Shown here one piece after another: positions 60,151 to 64,000 of a stretch of DNA of 64,000 nt. The DNA lies in NCBI GenBank assembly GCA_034008185.1, contig CM067095.1, forward strand, positions 2,154,610-2,218,609. Reading direction: 5' to 3'. This DNA comes from Gorsachius magnificus. Lineage: Eukaryota; Chordata; Aves; Pelecaniformes; Ardeidae. The position numbers and the translations under genes were made by a program. Each line of letters starts with the position of its first letter. Within the stretch, counting starts at the first letter, position 1. The notes below the pieces were generated by a model. That model saw only the letters and a program-made list of their open reading frames with translations. It made no database searches and had not been told where the DNA came from.

Positions 60151-63100
60151 TGTTTAGCTTTTAAGCAGTTCTGTTCTGTGTCTGTAAAACATCACAGTAA
60201 GATTTTGGTTTTGAATGAAGCTTACGGCTGCTACAGAATTATAGATAATAAGAAAAAATAAGTATTATAGACAAATTCTTGCCAGTCATAGTAATCCCTG
60301 CTTTCCACCCACTTACCTGTTCATACATTTCATTTTGCTGTATTTATTATATGTATTTTAAACTCTCAACGTCAAAATATTCCTAACCTTACCGTATGGT
60401 GGATTTAGACTGAGATATATGAATGAAATTAAACTAGCCTGATATTTATAAGTTTTCCTAGATAGTTTGACTTTCTGGTACTCTAAAAAGCCATGAAAAC
60501 TTATAATTTATTTTACTCCTAAAATGTTTTCTGTAACAAATCAAGACTTTTATCAACAAGAAAAGAAAAAGCCAAGCACTCGTTTCAATTTTTTGATTAG
60601 TTCTGCTTTGTCACAGAGGAAAAGCATCCTTATTTGCAAAGAGTAGCTCCTGAATTGGAATCCTTTGAAATCTGGTTAGGGTAGGCTGATTATTACTGTA
60701 GCAGAAAAATGCTGAAGCCTGATGCAAATATTTAGACAAGACAGACAGATATGATGGGATATTAATGTAAGAAATACAAGTTACAGAATAGCCATAGAGG
60801 TAATTCCTGTGTTTCTTGACCTGACCTCTACAGTTCATGGGAAATACATCTTTCCACTAGCATACATCAGATATGAGCACGCTGGCCTACCTATCCTTTC
60901 TTCTGACTTTTCATTTCCTTCCAATTACCAGTTCAGTTCAGTTCAGTGAGGCATCGTTGACAACGTTAACGTTAAATGAAAAAAAGAAAAAGAAGAAAAA
61001 AAATAGAAGAAGAAAAAAGGGTGACAGAACTGCTTAGTGTCTCAGTGTCTGTCAGAATCCGGGATATTCAGATTGGGTAGATACCTTCACAAGTCAATAA
61101 ATTCCTCCCCATAGTCATGGTTTTGTGCCAGTGCAGACCATCCATCCCACAGTGGGAGTGAAAGAAAAATGCTGTACTGAGAAGCTTCTCCCAGGAATTT
61201 TTATTTATGGTTCCGATGGGATGACTGGATGTAAAAAGGCACTAGAATGTATGTACCATAATTTTAAAATCTCCTCTGTTGCCGGTAATAATCTAAATAA
61301 GGATAAATAAATTATACATAAAATATAAGATCCTGTAGATGTCACACCTATATTTTCCTGCAACACTATGCAGACCATCCCTAAGCCAGTTTTAATGATA
61401 TGGGGGATTTGAAGAAAACATACCAGTAACTGAAATCAACCCATCCTGTGAATGAATCATATTTAACAAAACTTCATTTTGAAAAAAACAGAGTGTTAAA
61501 ACAGGTATTTTGAGTTTTCATGTCAGTATTAATTTTATTCAGCATCAAAATTATGAAGAAATTATATCAAATACAAATAAAACAACATAATGTATGGATT
61601 AAATTAAAATCTTACAAAATATAAAAAGTAAAATTGAAATAAAAATAAAACTGAAATAAGTTAATTGTCCTGAAATGTACTTCCTTCCCCCCCCGAAATG
61701 TTACATTGCAAGTGTCAAAATTTCAGCTTTTTATTCTGATGGGGTTTGAACATTTTTGATAAATATTCTGTCAAACTCTGCCCAGTTCCCAGTCAACTTT
61801 AGAACAATGTCTGTGGAGGGCCATCCTGATGGGGAGAGAGAACTCAGCTCTCCTAGGGATATAAGTTTTGTAAAATACAGATCTTGTTCATTACAGCTCT
61901 TCTTCAATACAAAATAATGTGAACTTAGCCTCCCCATCTACAGTGTGAAGTTAGCCAGCTAGTTACCCAGGAGCAGATCTGCCACGGCAGAGTGTTGGTG
62001 GCCCGGCCACAGAGAGCAATTCCCCTCCTTAGCACCTGCAAGTACAAGGTGTGACGCTTCCCCGCCTCACGATACAGCTGCAGCTCCTATCCCCACGCTT
62101 CCCAGTTCCATCAGGCTTTGGTGATGTGAACATCCTTATCCTCCCTCAGGAAGTCTGATGGCAGGTTTGACAACATGCTTCAATCAGCGCTGAATGAATG
62201 TTTCAGGGAATCTAATGAATCAGCCACAAACCCTGGCGGATCACCGCACCCAGCTCCTGTAGGAGTTAACATCCTGTTTGCCTGTTTGTGCGCAGGGACC
62301 CCGCACCGCAACAGCAGCGTGATCCGGAGGTTACTGCATTTGATTTTCTGTATGATGTACTGAGATTGACTTTAGGTTGTAATTCCCCTTCAAATACAGG
62401 CATGAAGTGTTCATACTCTTTAATGTAAAGGAGGAAAATAATTTAAAAATGAGAGGGCTTTAACATGTTTAACCTTTTTTTTTTGAAATTATGACAGAGG
62501 GCTGTGACTCCAAGTGGGACTTACACTGATTTTACTGAAATTAAAGCTGAGGTCTTTCAACACAAGATAGAAAAAAAAAATTACATTTTAGACATCTGCC
62601 AAATTTAAAAGAAGAAAAAAACAAATTCTGTATGTTCTGTGTCAGCAGCTGGAATTCTTTCCAGTTATCCATGAATAGCTCGCAAACAGCGAGATTTGCA
62701 GGATTAGTATTTCAACCAATCTACCTGGAAAATTATAGAAAATTACTGAAATACAGGTGTAGAAACTCAAACTACTTCTTGAGAGTCTAATAGAAAATCA
62801 GCTTATGACACTTTTTCTTTTCAAGAGTTCTAAATAAAACATGATGTAAAATACACAGTATATACGAAGCTAGAGACAGTTCTGATGAAAAATGTATTTT
62901 CTATTTGTGGCTGAGCATCAGCCCCATCTCTGTGCTGACCACTTTCAGTGTTACAATTGCATTGCCAAGTAGTCCTCCTCTCTTTTACAAGAGGAAGAAA
63001 ACACTGCCAATCTTGCAGCATACATTGATCAAAAAACCCTACCATTTTTTGTAACTCATTCTCAAGAACTAATTTTAAAATCCTCAGATCTCAGTCAAGC

Positions 63101-63644
63101 TATTATGGATTTTGTCAATTTAACATTACAAACCCCGAGAAACACTTTATAAAGTCGACCTTGTAATAATTTGTATGAATTATATAAATCCACCTTGTTA
63201 CATTCATATTTTTGCACTATTGAGCAGAATATTGTAGCAGACTATTTTTCATTTAGTTTTTTCCTCATTTCACTGCACCAGTTTTCAGGGAGGCTGAATT
63301 TTAAAACAGTACCGAACAGCTGTATTTAAAACCTACCTATTTTTGGATATTAATAATGAGTCTTCTGAGACATTAGAGATTCAGAAATTCAGGACAACCA
63401 CTAAGGGATCTGTTCAGCTCTCTTCCTCACTGATGGGCAGCATTTATATACTTCCCTCCAAACAAGTCTACCTGTGTTAAATTCTTGAATACGAAAATGA
63501 GATTACTGGGAGTAATGCTAAATGCCAGCTTGCTTTGTTTCTGCATGTGAAATACCACAGACAGAATTTAAGCATAAGCTGTTATTTCATTTACAAGCCC
63601 AGTGTGTGTCAACAATACCATACAGCTGCAGAGAAAACAAAGGT
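60151..63644. other. AT-rich intergenic DNA, no gene seen
   Basis: Mostly A/T-rich, with an A-rich low-complexity part around 61,560-61,670 and a more balanced island at about 61,960-62,360. No coding family or tRNA-like fold was recognised. Confidence 0.55.
60975..61020. repeat. Purine tract (A/G) with adjacent TTCAG repeats
   Basis: A GAAAAAAAG-type tract nearly free of pyrimidines. About 30 bases before it stands CAGTTCAGTTCAGTTCAGTG, three and a half units of a TTCAG pentamer. Confidence 0.75.
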
Positions 63645-64000
63645 GATACTGAAACTTCACAGGAGTATTGGATAGAAGACACAGGAATCTGTCCAAACCA
63701 TTTCACACTGGTAAGGCTTCATCTAAAGTACCGGCAGCTCAAGAGAGATGCAGGCAAATTGGAGGAAATGCCAAAGAGCAGAAGAATTATCAGACTTCTA
63801 GAGTACAGGGCCTACAGAGAAAGATGGAAAGGACAGGAATTATTTAGTGCAGAGATGATGGAGAGGAGTTGTGGTCACAGCCTTTGCATATGAAAAAGAC
63901 TGCACATGAAGAGGAAGGAAAGAAACTGTGTCTACAACAGCTGTTCTCTGTGCCTACAAAAGCTGAAAGAAATTTAAAGGCTTAAATTACAGTAACACAA
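63645..64000 (+). mobile_element. Old CR1/L3-like LINE fragment, runs off the window
   Basis: Segments such as AAGAGAGATGCAGGCAAATT, GGAGGAAATGCCAAAGAGCA and the terminal GGCTTAAATTACAGTAAC match the C-terminal ORF2 region of ancient CR1 elements. The overlapping 123-codon open frame is partly this repeat and is not a host gene. The element continues past the last base. Confidence 0.78.

Noticed and set aside
63522..63893. 123-codon open frame at the right end as a gene
   Set aside because: Most of it lies in an old CR1 fragment and the remainder has no recognised similarity.

Overview
The window is nuclear DNA from a bird. The evidence is introns with GT-AG borders, CR1 retroposon fragments with the typical avian 3' end, and an LTR of the type that opens TGTCCTGGTTTCGGCTGGG and is common in neoavian genomes. 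The species cannot be named from this sequence. All gene assignments come from reading the sequence and from recall of the vertebrate families; no search was run.

Two genes are present, arranged head to head around a CpG island at about 45.45-46.9 kb. To the left, on the minus strand, is PTPN11, which encodes the SHP2 tyrosine phosphatase. Coding exons 2-15 all have consensus splice borders, and their lengths (123, 195, 193, 117, 114, 97, 80, 159, 132, 155, 68, 152, 113 and 70 bp) equal the mammalian ones I recall. A split 3' UTR of about 3.7 kb ends near 15.97 kb. To the right, on the plus strand, is RPL6 (ribosomal protein eL6). Its six coding exons give 298 codons plus a stop. The same divergent RPL6/PTPN11 pair exists in mammals.

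Region by region: 1-16 kb is GC-rich intergenic DNA downstream of PTPN11, with one younger CR1 fragment, short tandem repeats and several AT-rich islands that look like conserved non-coding DNA. 16-46 kb is PTPN11. The shared promoter carries a ZNF143/THAP11-type site and CRE sites. 46.6-50.85 kb is RPL6, with a solo LTR inserted antisense in one intron. 50.85-64 kb is gene-free and becomes AT-rich; it holds two old CR1 copies and possible regulatory DNA. In mammals RPH3A and HECTD4 flank the pair, but I found no exon of either.

The most notable oddity is PTPN11 exon 1. Its splice donor is recognisable, but the canonical ATG and first codons are not there, and no in-frame ATG lies between an upstream stop codon and the donor. 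The adjacent 22-base C run makes an assembly fault a serious alternative. I did not find a convincing new biological system; the remaining findings are regulatory, repeat-derived or structural leads.
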